Below, one piece after another: positions 6,701 to 14,409 of a stretch of 64,000 bases of DNA (position 1 is its first letter; the number at the start of each line of letters is the position of its first letter). Both the position numbers and the translations under genes were made by a program. Under the pieces are notes generated by a model. It did no database searches and was not told where the DNA came from. It saw only the letters and a program-made list of their open reading frames with translations. Source of the DNA: [Scytonema hofmanni] UTEX 2349 (GTDB taxonomy: Bacteria > Cyanobacteriota > Cyanobacteriia > Cyanobacteriales > Nostocaceae); assembly GCF_000582685.1 (NCBI RefSeq), contig NZ_KK073769.1:1289960-1353959 (forward strand), given 5' to 3'.

Positions 6701-8959
6701 ATGTATCAATTCCAGGTTAGTGCATACACGCAAACTGGTGAATCCATTGCTCTGGTGGGTTCTACTCCTGAATTGGGATCGTGGGACATCAGCAGATGTA
6801 TTCACCTCCGCACAAGTAGCGATCGCTATCCTTTATGGCAGACAGACAAAGAAATCGACATTCAGCCGTCTTTGAAGTCAGGTGTTCGCCGCCAGAGAGT
6901 TGAATACAAGTATATACGTCTTGATCCCAGAGGCAATGGGCGTTGGGAAGCTTTAGGACAAAACCGTTGGGTGCCGATCAACCCTGACGAGCAGTCGGGT
7001 ACTATTGTTGTGGATGATGGTGTATTTGGTTATTTGCAGCCTTATCCATTCGGATACATTGAGTCGCCTGCTGTCAAGATGCCCTTGGACGAAGGGTTTG
7101 AAGGTCTAAAAATCGTCGTCATTGGCAGTTCCGTTGCCTTAGGTCATAAAGCGTGGCTGTTGAGAGGTTGGGTCTGGCTATTAGAACAAGCTTTGCAGCA
7201 AAAATATGGACACAAAGTAATAAATGTATCAGAAGCGGGAGTAAATGTCAGCAAAACCATCGCCCGATTTGCCTCAGTTGTCACGCCAGAACAACCAGAT
7301 ATTGTTATTATCGCCTTGTCTCTGGGTAACGAAAGGTTAGCCTACTGTCCCGCTCACGAACGAAAGGCAATACAACGGCGGTTTGAAAGCGGCTTACAGC
7401 AGCTTGTGACAATGACGCGGGCACTAGGAGCGCGTCCGATTCTGGGCGGGGTTTATCCCAATGACAACTATTCCCCTGAGCATTACTGGCTACTAAAGGA
7501 TACACACAACCGCATGTTGAATTGGGGCGTACCGATACTAGATTGGTTGGCAGCAGTGGATAATGGGCAGGGACACTGGAAAGAGGGGATATCCTTCGAC
7601 CCGGCTCACCCCAATACCATCGGTCACAACCTCATGTATCAGGCGCTCAACCTGCACCTTTTCCAAATTAACAAAGACGAATTAGCAAAAGAAAAGGAAC
7701 GCTTCTGGCAGCCCAATGAAATCCCCATCTACCTTGATAATGCAGGTTTCTATGTTTGTGCCTGTGTCGAAGAGAAGCGTTTGCGGATCAGGAATCCATC
7801 AAAATACACCTACACTATCGCTCCCTATTGGCAAGAACTGCAAACTGCACTGCAAACTAAAGCAGGATTGCTCCCAGGCATCTACATTGCCAAAAATGCC
7901 GAGAAAGGAACACTTCCCTTTTTTGCCCTACAAGAGGATGGGGCGATCGCAACTACAGTAGAGATCCCCCCTGGTGTTGATCTGGAATACACTGCCGCAT
8001 TCAATCTTTTTGCCCCGAACAACTCACAAGTTTTGTTCTATGATGGGCATCTGGGGATTTTGCAAGACGACGATCGCCACCTCTGGGTGATCAACGAATC
8101 AGACAACGAGTACAACATCCAGCCAATGTGGCAGGAGGTAAGCAAGGCACTGAAAACGATGCCAACAGGTGTATATGAAGATCCGCTTGATCCCGATGCG
8201 CCTTTTCGCACCATGATGATTAGTAAGGATGGGTTGGAAAGCCGGGTGAAAGCACCACCCCAGTCTGCGGTGCTTTTCCAATATAAATGTAAATTATCAG
8301 ATATTAGCCGTGTTGGGATCATTCCCCTTGGCGATCGCTGTGCAGTCCGGATGATGCTGTATAAGATGGAGTACGATGGTCCGGCTTTTCCGTTTGATCT
8401 GACGCGCACTACCAATATTGCAGATATCGCGGATATGATCGAAAACCGTTTTTATGATATGTGGAATCCTAGCTTCCTGCATTACAATCTAGACGCAGGT
8501 AGAATCTACCACAGTAAGTGGACGGGTCTGTCCTTTGCCCACGAAGTTGAGGACACAGACGACCCGCTTAATGATATGTCTCCCGTCCATGAACGGATGC
8601 GCGTTCGTTACACAGCACGCTCCCAAAGGTTTTGGTACACAATCGAGAACTGCGACAAGGTGCTTTTCGTCCGCACAGGAATTAGCGATCGCGGTGGTGT
8701 GATTGACCTGGTTAACAAGCTGGAAAAACAATGCCAGGGCAAGCCTTTTCAACTTTTAGTTCTTTCTCCCCAAGCTTCTGATGAGTTTTTAGACCTGCCC
8801 AAAGTGCTGCATTATAATGTAGAGTTTAATCCCGATGTCATGTATGACGATTTGGGACACTGGATGTACTGCACAGAGGTGATGCGCCAAATTCTGGAAT
8901 CGATTGGGGTGTCTAGCAAAAATCTGTTCTGGTGTCCACCTAAAATACCGAAAGGGTGA
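6701..8959 (+). CDS. CBM20 - SGNH/GDSL hydrolase - DUF1796 fusion protein
   Basis: Encodes 752 residues with no signal peptide, so probably cytoplasmic. Residues 1-120 resemble a starch-binding CBM20 module (FQVSAYTQTGESIALVGSTPELGSW...YKYIRLDPRGNGRWEALGQNR). Residues about 135-325 are an SGNH hydrolase: IVVIGSSVALGH (block I Ser), SLGNERL (block III Asn) and DPAHPNTIGH (block V Asp-x-x-His). Residues about 330-520 contain two similar segments (YVCACVEEKRLRIRNPSKYTY... and VLFYDGHLGILQDDDRHLWV...). Residues about 525-750 match DUF1796, a putative papain-like cysteine peptidase family, with VGIIPLGDRCAVRMML and FPFDLTRT. An esterase acting on carbohydrate polymers such as glycogen is plausible. 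Confidence 0.82.
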   Translation: MYQFQVSAYTQTGESIALVGSTPELGSWDISRCIHLRTSSDRYPLWQTDKEIDIQPSLKSGVRRQRVEYKYIRLDPRGNGRWEALGQNRWVPINPDEQSGTIVVDDGVFGYLQPYPFGYIESPAVKMPLDEGFEGLKIVVIGSSVALGHKAWLLRGWVWLLEQALQQKYGHKVINVSEAGVNVSKTIARFASVVTPEQPDIVIIALSLGNERLAYCPAHERKAIQRRFESGLQQLVTMTRALGARPILGGVYPNDNYSPEHYWLLKDTHNRMLNWGVPILDWLAAVDNGQGHWKEGISFDPAHPNTIGHNLMYQALNLHLFQINKDELAKEKERFWQPNEIPIYLDNAGFYVCACVEEKRLRIRNPSKYTYTIAPYWQELQTALQTKAGLLPGIYIAKNAEKGTLPFFALQEDGAIATTVEIPPGVDLEYTAAFNLFAPNNSQVLFYDGHLGILQDDDRHLWVINESDNEYNIQPMWQEVSKALKTMPTGVYEDPLDPDAPFRTMMISKDGLESRVKAPPQSAVLFQYKCKLSDISRVGIIPLGDRCAVRMMLYKMEYDGPAFPFDLTRTTNIADIADMIENRFYDMWNPSFLHYNLDAGRIYHSKWTGLSFAHEVEDTDDPLNDMSPVHERMRVRYTARSQRFWYTIENCDKVLFVRTGISDRGGVIDLVNKLEKQCQGKPFQLLVLSPQASDEFLDLPKVLHYNVEFNPDVMYDDLGHWMYCTEVMRQILESIGVSSKNLFWCPPKIPKG

Positions 8960-9102
8960 AAAATTAGATAGGAGCGATCGCAACTTTGAGAGTGCGATCG
9001 CCTCACATAATCCCAGAAGCGATCGCTTAGAGGAAACTGGCGGGAGATTGAAAGAGAAGAGTGACTTTAGTGCAACATTTAAACTAAACAATTCCAATAT
9101 TT
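8960..9102. repeat. Cluster of HIP1 octamers downstream of the fusion gene
   Basis: Three GCGATCGC sites occur within about 60 bases (near 8972, 8994 and 9019) in otherwise non-coding sequence. Nothing else is recognisable before the tnpB remnant. Confidence 0.6.
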
Positions 9103-9303
9103 CTACTTGAGTCGATAGTTATGGCATCACCATTAAAGGTGAAGGCAGTTGCCTGCAAAGCTCTAAACATTATGGTTAGAGCGCCATTCCAATCTCTGGG
9201 TGCAGTGTATTTGCACTCAGAGATTGGAACTTTTTGTTTCCACCAAGTTTATGGTGAATGTGCCCACAACTAGGGCAGGTTTTGCTGGTATAGGACTCGT
9301 TGA
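9103..9303 (-). pseudogene. tnpB (IS200/IS605 OrfB) C-terminal remnant
   Basis: On the minus strand, one frame reads NESYTSKTCPSCGHIHHKLGG, the TnpB zinc-finger segment. After a frameshift it continues as PRDWNGALTIMFRALQATA, the conserved RDxNGA segment that follows the finger. The second CxxC half of the finger and all upstream parts (RuvC-like domain) are missing. It is a decayed end fragment of an IS605-type element and cannot be functional. Confidence 0.8.
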
Positions 9304-9308
9304 CCAGC

Positions 9309-9470
9309 GCAACAATAACGCCTTACCCACATCCAGAAGACGCTCGTCCATTGAAGGGTATCGAACGGCTGTATAAGGTTGGCTTGGGTGAATACCGTGT
9401 TATTTACCAGATTCAAGAGCAATCTTTACTGCTAACGGTGACAAAAATTGCACATCCAAAAGATTATTAG
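9309..9470 (+). pseudogene. RelE/ParE-type toxin, C-terminal fragment
   Basis: An open segment without a start codon reads PYPHPEDARPLKGIERLYKV, GLGEYRVIYQIQEQ and then LLLTVTKIAHPKDY before a TAG. This is the C-terminal half of a RelE/ParE-superfamily toxin, with the RPLKG turn and GEYRVIY strand. The N-terminal half is absent and the fragment begins where the tnpB remnant ends, so the toxin gene was probably truncated by the transposon. Confidence 0.8.
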
Positions 9471-9514
9471 AAACGTGATTGGGAGATTGGACTTTGGACA
9501 AAAAAAAGAAGTAG

Positions 9515-9862
9515 ATGATTAAATTTTTGTTACTTTTTATGGTGCTGGCTAGTCCGACCCTGCTCATTCTATGGTGTGCCAAAGCGCGCTTTGGGTTAAC
9601 CTGGAATCTGCTTTTGATTCCGGTAGGTGCGATAGTTGGGTTTGTGCTGATGGCAATTGCTGGGGCTTATTTCTATGGGTTAATAACCTGGCTAAACGAT
9701 CGCCAAACTGGTCCACCTCCGGCAGGGGCAATCGGAGCGGCAACTGGTAGGGCGATCATGACGTTGATTTTGATGGTTTTATTTGGCTGGATTGGGTCAG
9801 GACTCGGCGCTTGGTGGGTAGTCGAGCGCGAGGCAGAACGAATACTTCACCTGGTCAGTTAG
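9515..9862 (+). CDS. Small hypothetical membrane protein
   Basis: Encodes 115 residues with three predicted membrane helices (about 3-22, 29-57 and 75-98), separated by a short loop rich in Pro and Gly (NDRQTGPPPAGAIGAATG), and an acidic C-terminal tail. No known motif is present. It stands alone between the relE remnant and the nuclease-like gene. The coding call rests on the consistent membrane pattern and an ATG preceded by a purine-rich stretch (AAAAAAAGAAGTAG). Confidence 0.6.
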   Translation: MIKFLLLFMVLASPTLLILWCAKARFGLTWNLLLIPVGAIVGFVLMAIAGAYFYGLITWLNDRQTGPPPAGAIGAATGRAIMTLILMVLFGWIGSGLGAWWVVEREAERILHLVS

Positions 9863-9952
9863 CACTCTGGACGAATTGAGGATGTGGGGGTGCGATCGCT
9901 ATGAGCAGGAGTATAATGGCACAAAAACGCATAAACTAATACTTATAAAACA

Positions 9953-10669
9953 ATGGAATTACTGGAAATGATTTTGGCGCTGGCAACAGTAACTGGCATC
10001 GTCAATGGACAAACAATAGTTGTTAAAGAGAATACAGGGCAAACAACTCAAGTCAGGCTGGCATGTATTAATGCAGAGGGAAGCACCAAAACGCGACGTA
10101 ATTTAGCAAAACAAAGGCTAAAAGAATTGCTACCACCAGGTAGTTCCGTAGTTATCAGAAGTGTAGAAAAAGATGAAAGTGGTAGCGCAGTTGGCGAAGT
10201 ATATCTAGACAATCGTTCGGTAAATCTTCGTCTGGTCGAAGAGGGCAATGCTGTTGTTAATCGAGAATCTTTGTATAACTGCTCGGAGAACAAAACCCAA
10301 TATTTAATTGCAGAAGCTAATGCTAAAAATAAGCACCTGGGGTTATGGCAGCAACCAAAAGAATATTCTTTGCAAGGAAAATTAATTTATGAAGAAATCC
10401 CCTCTGTGATGTCAACTAGAGCTTACAGGGGAGACGAATTTTTTTTAGTCACCAACTCCCCAAAACAAAGTCGGTTAGTGCTCCTTCCATCAGAACAAGT
10501 TTCTCATACTCAATTGCAAGCACTTAACAATCAACAAGTTGAAATAAAAGCAGTGTATTTTGAAGGTACGCGCCCTTCTTCTGATAACGTTGCCTGTCCC
10601 GTAAGTCCTGATAGACAATGTATGCCTCAAGGTAATGGCTATCAAGTTTTATCTATAGCTGCCAAGTAA
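9953..10669 (+). CDS. Staphylococcal-nuclease-like domain protein, probably degenerate
   Basis: Encodes 238 residues. Residues about 12-120 follow the SNase (thermonuclease) fold: VTGIVNGQTIVV, QVRLACINAEGS, RLKELLPPGSSVVIRSVE, VNLRLVEEGNAVV and AKNKHLGLWQ. The catalytic signature is weak. The usual DGDT reads NGQT, and the YGR segment that supplies the second catalytic Arg reads SGSAVG, with no Arg. The remaining residues form an extra C-terminal domain ending with two Cys (VACPVSPDRQCMPQG). It may bind nucleic acid or sugar without cutting. No clear signal peptide is visible, although the first 17 residues are hydrophobic. Confidence 0.72.
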   Translation: MELLEMILALATVTGIVNGQTIVVKENTGQTTQVRLACINAEGSTKTRRNLAKQRLKELLPPGSSVVIRSVEKDESGSAVGEVYLDNRSVNLRLVEEGNAVVNRESLYNCSENKTQYLIAEANAKNKHLGLWQQPKEYSLQGKLIYEEIPSVMSTRAYRGDEFFLVTNSPKQSRLVLLPSEQVSHTQLQALNNQQVEIKAVYFEGTRPSSDNVACPVSPDRQCMPQGNGYQVLSIAAK

Positions 10670-10733
10670 GTAATTGTATTGCAGGCTATGTGGTGTAGCG
10701 CGATCGCCTCCGATGCTTCCATTGTAACCCACA

Positions 10734-10883
10734 TATAGGAATCATATTTGATTTCTAAAAAAATCTAAGTATTTGTAGGGTGTGTTAGGCGTAAGCCGTA
10801 ACGCACCAAAAGCTTAAGATGGTGCCGTACTCTCGCCTAACACACCCTACGTATCTTTTCAGAAATCAAATATTAGTCCTATA
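10734..10883. mobile_element. MITE-like element, 150 bp
   Basis: The ends form 23-base terminal inverted repeats with two mismatches (left 10734-10756, right 10861-10883; core ATATTTGATTTCT). Inside them lies a second, perfect inverted repeat GTAGGGTGTGTTAGGCG / CGCCTAACACACCCTAC. There is no coding capacity. Terminal repeats, internal palindrome and size fit a miniature inverted-repeat element mobilised by an unlinked transposase. A TA is present at both ends, which would fit IS630/Tc1-type target duplication. Confidence 0.8.
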
Positions 10884-11207
10884 TTAATTATTGTTACTAA
10901 TTGTCAGGACATTTATATAGCTGTTTTTCATGTTTGGACTAATGAAAACCCTGAAGTTATCAGAACTAAGTTAATTGAACTTTGGGTCTGGAAACAAGTT
11001 GATATACTTGTAGATTCAAAGACAAAATTTACTACCTGCATTCTAGAGTATATATTTTATCAACCGGAGGAGGAACAGTCTATTAGAAATATAGTAGATT
11101 ATTTACTTAATATTTCTCGAAATGATTGTATTTATTATTATCCCAGTATTGTTTTAATCAAGTATTTTACCAATAAACTGTTGCGATCGCTCTTTTGGCT
11201 TGAATAA
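10884..11207 (+). pseudogene. 5'-truncated open frame of unknown family
   Basis: An uninterrupted frame of 107 codons begins exactly at the right end of the MITE-like element and runs to a TAA. It reads like real protein (DIYIAVFHVWTNENPEVIRT, LIELWVWKQVDILVDSK, CILEYIFYQPEEEQ) but lacks any plausible ATG, GTG or TTG near its start. I infer a gene whose 5' end was lost or displaced by the element. The family is not recognised. Confidence 0.5.
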
Positions 11208-11410
11208 CCTACATGGCTACAGAATTTTTACTCAACAATTGAAACGCTTGCAATGATAGGATTTTGAGTCTATGTAAGTATATTTGCATTTATTGAAATC
11301 CAGATTAAGGCGATCGCCTCTATTTCAAAGCGACTAAGGAAGGAAACCAATTCTCACTGGATGAATCTAATTATATAGTGATTGGTCGCTTTCTAGTTTT
11401 GAGGTTATTG

Positions 11411-12106
11411 ATGCGTCGCCTAGTATTTTGGGTATTTATCCCTATTAGCCTAATAGTTACATCCTGTGATACTGTGATTGAATCTTACTTTTCTATCCCG
11501 GAAACTACCCAAAAAGATTTGCAATTATCCAAAGGGGGAAATAGCCTCTCACCATTGGAAAAACAAGTAATTGTAGAAATGAATAAGGCGAGAACAAACC
11601 CTGCTGCTTATGCGACTATCTTAGAAAAGTATAAAAAGCGCTTTGAAGGTAAACGAGTTAAAATCTCTGATAATGTTTATTTGCAAACGACTGAAGGAGT
11701 CCAAGCAGTCGATGAAGCGATCGCATTTCTCAAGTCAGTTCGTCCTGTGGGAACTTTGACAGCATCTAAGGGGATGTCTTTAGCCGCTAAAGATCATGTG
11801 AAAGACCAAGGAAAAACAGGTGCAATTGGTCATGATGGTAGCGACAAAAGCGATCCCTTTATTCGCATCAGTCGTTATGGAACTTGGCAAAAAACTGCTG
11901 GGGAAAACATCAGCTATGGTTCCCACACGGCTCAAGATATCGTTATGCAACTAATTATAGATGACGGAGTACCATCGCGGGGTCATAGAATAAACATGTT
12001 TAACCCAGCTTTTAAGGTCGCAGGAGTTGCTTTTGGCATTCACTCCACTTACAGGCAAATGTGCGTGATTGATTATGCTGGAGGATATCAAGAAAAATCC
12101 GTTTAA
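11411..12106 (+). CDS. CAP (SCP-like) domain lipoprotein
   Basis: Encodes 231 residues. The ATG at 11411 is preferred because GAGG stands 6 bases upstream and because it gives a clean lipoprotein signal peptide: MRRLVFWVFIPISLIVTSC, with Cys as the lipidation site. The mature part is a CAP domain nearly colinear with the protein at 4414-5115: EKQVIVEMNKARTNPAAY, AAKDHVKDQGKTGAIGHDG, TAGENISYGSHTAQDIVMQL, GHRINMFNPAFKVAGVAFG and CVIDYAGGY. The two are clearly paralogues about 6 kb apart on opposite strands. One is free-secreted and the other membrane-anchored. Confidence 0.87.
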   Translation: MRRLVFWVFIPISLIVTSCDTVIESYFSIPETTQKDLQLSKGGNSLSPLEKQVIVEMNKARTNPAAYATILEKYKKRFEGKRVKISDNVYLQTTEGVQAVDEAIAFLKSVRPVGTLTASKGMSLAAKDHVKDQGKTGAIGHDGSDKSDPFIRISRYGTWQKTAGENISYGSHTAQDIVMQLIIDDGVPSRGHRINMFNPAFKVAGVAFGIHSTYRQMCVIDYAGGYQEKSV

Positions 12107-12188
12107 TACCTGAGTTCGACATAACAGAAACGCTTAAAAATGAGTCTTAGTCCATGTTATATCAATTACCCGCATTTATCACAAAACG

Positions 12189-12250
12189 GTAGGGGCGGGT
12201 TCACGAGATATTCGTGAATGATTGAAGCATATTTGTGAACCCGCCCCTAC
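12189..12250. repeat. Inverted repeat with 16-base perfect arms
   Basis: GTAGGGGCGGGTTCAC (12189-12204) is matched by GTGAACCCGCCCCTAC (12235-12250) around a 30-base centre that itself contains TTCACGAGATATTCGTGAA. It is a dispersed GC-rich palindromic repeat, located about 80 bases after the CAP lipoprotein gene. A transcriptional role is possible but no U run follows. Confidence 0.75.
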
Positions 12251-12366
12251 AGCCTCTGGACTTGGGTTTCATAAATTTGGTGAGAAATCCGGGAATTAGT
12301 GATTCTTGTTGACAATGAATAGTCAAAATAAATATCTCAAAGCCTTATTCTGGAGCTAAAACCAAT

Positions 12367-12558
12367 TTAAGCAGCTTGTAGTCTTTTTAACTCTTGTATC
12401 AGTTCTCTACATTCCCTACTGGCTTCTATGGATTGACGCAATAGCTCTTGTTTCTGCTTACGATTCTCTTTTGGATAACTAGGTATTTCTCCAGCCTGAC
12501 GACTTAATGTAGCAGCTAGACGACCGTATTCTTTAATTTTAGCTTTTAGTTCTTCCAT
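12367..12558 (-). CDS. Small hypothetical helical protein
   Basis: Encodes 63 residues, highly charged and almost entirely helical (MEELKAKIKEYGRLAATLSR ... ELIQELKRLQAA), suggesting a coiled coil. It starts 4 bases after the stop of the preceding small gene, so the two form a unit. The family is not recognised. The tight pairing of two very small helical proteins would fit an accessory or mobile-element module, which is only an inference. Confidence 0.5.
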   Translation of the reverse strand: MEELKAKIKEYGRLAATLSRQAGEIPSYPKENRKQKQELLRQSIEASRECRELIQELKRLQAA

Positions 12559-12562
12559 CCCC

Positions 12563-12760
12563 TTAACCCTCTAGTTCTGAAATTACTACATCCAAATTGA
12601 CCATCTGTTCATATAATATATCCGCTCTGGTTTGAAGTAGGCTAGCATCGTCAAATGCTTCTAGTTCTAGTTCAATTTCTGCTAAATCATTTAAATCCTT
12701 TACTATATCGTCTAATCGGTCATATACTTGCAACAATGCTTCAAATGTTGATTGTTTCAT
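12563..12760 (-). CDS. Small hypothetical acidic helical protein
   Basis: Encodes 65 residues, acidic and helical (MKQSTFEALLQVYDRLDDIV ... ADILYEQMVNLDVVISELEG). It is the upstream member of a two-gene minus-strand unit. Sequence further upstream contains broken open segments, so this unit may be the tail of a decayed operon. Function unknown. Confidence 0.5.
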   Translation of the reverse strand: MKQSTFEALLQVYDRLDDIVKDLNDLAEIELELEAFDDASLLQTRADILYEQMVNLDVVISELEG

Positions 12761-13161
12761 TTTATTTTCTTTATAGTACGCACTGGTTGTTGTAGTACAT
12801 CCGAGCGTATTGTATGCCTAAAGAGTAGTTCTACACCTAAAAGCGCACTAGCTCTTTTTCTGTTATCTCTGTCAATTTTTCATAAAAACCTTTTGCTTTA
12901 AACGATGCTGTCTAAATGCTTCAAACCTGCCAAATTAACATGCTGTGGCTCATCTAAGATTTTGATACGCGCTCCATCAATCCCGTTGCTTAAGTACTTC
13001 ATTAACCATTCAGAAATCACCGCCACAGCTTGAAGTTGTCAACTAGCAATTATTTATCAATAGCTGAAAATTATTGACAATTACTCAATTCTAACAAAAT
13101 CCTGTAACTCTTATCATAGAAGGTTTATAGCTTATTTCATTACATCGAACTTAGGTGTTTA
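12761..13161. other. Gap with broken minus-strand coding segments
   Basis: On the minus strand, one frame near 12900-13037 reads VISEWLMKYLSNGIDGARIK and then ILDEPQHVNLAGLKHLDSIV before a stop. A second frame near 12761-12870 reads RASALLGVELLFRHTIRSDV and then LQQPVRTIKKIK before a stop just upstream of the small gene pair. Neither has a convincing start and bounds; they look like decayed genes. The right part (13040-13161) is AT-rich and must contain the hydrolase promoter. Confidence 0.45.
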
Positions 13162-14010
13162 ATGTACCACTCTTCTCGTAAAGCCGTTAATCTCAACGTA
13201 GAAGTTCAAGGCGAAGGATTCCCGATTTTATGCTTGCACGGTCATCCTGGTTCTGGCTCTAGCCTTTCTGTATTTACCGATCGCTTATCAAAACGTTTTC
13301 AAACTATCGCCCCAGATTTGCGTGGATACGGCAAAAGTCGCTTTAAAGGTGATTTTGAGATGCGCGACCATTTGACGGACTTAGAAGCGCTTATAGACCG
13401 CTTGGGAATCGAAAAATGCTTAGTGTTGGGATGGTCGCTCGGTGGCATTTTGGCGATGGAACTGGCACTAATGCTACCACAGCGCGTGACTGGATTAATT
13501 TTGATTGCTACGGCTGCTAGACCTAGAGGAAATCATCCGCCAATTAGTTTGGCAGATAATTTGTATACTGGAATTGCTGCTTTATTGAACTATGTAAAAC
13601 CAGGTTGGCGCTGGAATATTGAGACATTTGGCAAGCGATCGCTTTTCCGTTACCTGATTCAACAACATACACCCACCGCTTACCGTTACATAGCCTCATC
13701 AGCAGTGCCGGCTTATTTGCAAACTTCACCTGCTGCCACTCGCGCCCTTTATACTGCCATTCAATCTGGTTACAATCGAGTTACAGACTTAGAGCAAATT
13801 TTCTGTCCTAGCCTAGTACTCGCTGGGACCGAAGACCGTCACATCACAGTTAATTCTAGCTTAGAAACTGCTCAACACCTGAGAAATTCTCAGTGGCAAA
13901 GCTACCCTAACACTGCTCATCTCTTCCCGTGGGAAATTCCTGACCAAGTACTGAGCGATATTGACTGCTGGCTACAAGAGCATCCGAAAGTAATAGCTAA
14001 TAGCCATTAG
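13162..14010 (+). CDS. Alpha/beta hydrolase
   Basis: Encodes 282 residues with the complete alpha/beta-hydrolase pattern. The oxyanion region is LHGHPGSGSS, the nucleophile elbow GWSLGG has Ser92, the acid lies in LAGTEDRHI, and the catalytic His is in NTAHLFPWE. The APDLRGYGKS strand-turn is typical of hydrolases close to haloperoxidases and C-C hydrolases. Substrate cannot be told from sequence. No signal peptide is present, so it acts in the cytoplasm. Confidence 0.87.
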   Translation: MYHSSRKAVNLNVEVQGEGFPILCLHGHPGSGSSLSVFTDRLSKRFQTIAPDLRGYGKSRFKGDFEMRDHLTDLEALIDRLGIEKCLVLGWSLGGILAMELALMLPQRVTGLILIATAARPRGNHPPISLADNLYTGIAALLNYVKPGWRWNIETFGKRSLFRYLIQQHTPTAYRYIASSAVPAYLQTSPAATRALYTAIQSGYNRVTDLEQIFCPSLVLAGTEDRHITVNSSLETAQHLRNSQWQSYPNTAHLFPWEIPDQVLSDIDCWLQEHPKVIANSH

Positions 14011-14030
14011 CTATTAGCCATTAGCCATTC
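13990..14030. repeat. Short tandem heptamer repeat (STRR type)
   Basis: Alternating TTAGCCA and TTAGCTA heptamers lie between the convergent ends of the hydrolase and the DUF1816 gene, and partly encode the last residues of the hydrolase. Confidence 0.75.
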
Positions 14031-14032
14031 AA

Positions 14033-14335
14033 TTATATTTGACCGCTAAAGGCAGGCTTTACTTTACGGTCAATCCATTCCCCCAAATCTTCAGCAATTG
14101 TTAAAGTACCTGGTTTGCAGCGTTTGACATTTACTGCAATTCCTTGCGCTCCTTCAACTTCTAAATCTTCTACATAGCCTTTGATTGCCGCTTTAGCTTC
14201 AGAAGAACTCATAAATGGTCCAAAGTAGTAAGTGCAATTGGGCTTTTGTGTCCCAATCTCAACCCACCAAGCCAAGCCAAAGCTGTCAAACGTATTAATT
14301 AAGGCTTCCTTGAGGTTATCCCAAATGGTTTTCAT
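14033..14335 (-). CDS. DUF1816 domain protein
   Basis: Encodes 100 residues matching the cyanobacterial DUF1816 family: WWVEIGTQKPNCTYYFGPF, then SSEAKAAIKGYVEDLEVEGA and a C-terminal PGTLTIAEDLGEW segment. Function of the family is unknown. It lies just downstream of rlmB on the same strand with a 74-base gap and ends facing the hydrolase. Confidence 0.8.
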   Translation of the reverse strand: MKTIWDNLKEALINTFDSFGLAWWVEIGTQKPNCTYYFGPFMSSSEAKAAIKGYVEDLEVEGAQGIAVNVKRCKPGTLTIAEDLGEWIDRKVKPAFSGQI

Positions 14336-14409
14336 AGTTTTTGCCAGTTAATAAGTGTGCTTTTTGGTTGTTAAATGTGTGTTACTGATTTTTTTTCCTT
14401 TACATTTCT

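Noticed and set aside
8038..8415. 125-residue minus-strand frame within the fusion gene
   Set aside because: Antisense shadow of a strongly coding region with recognised domains.
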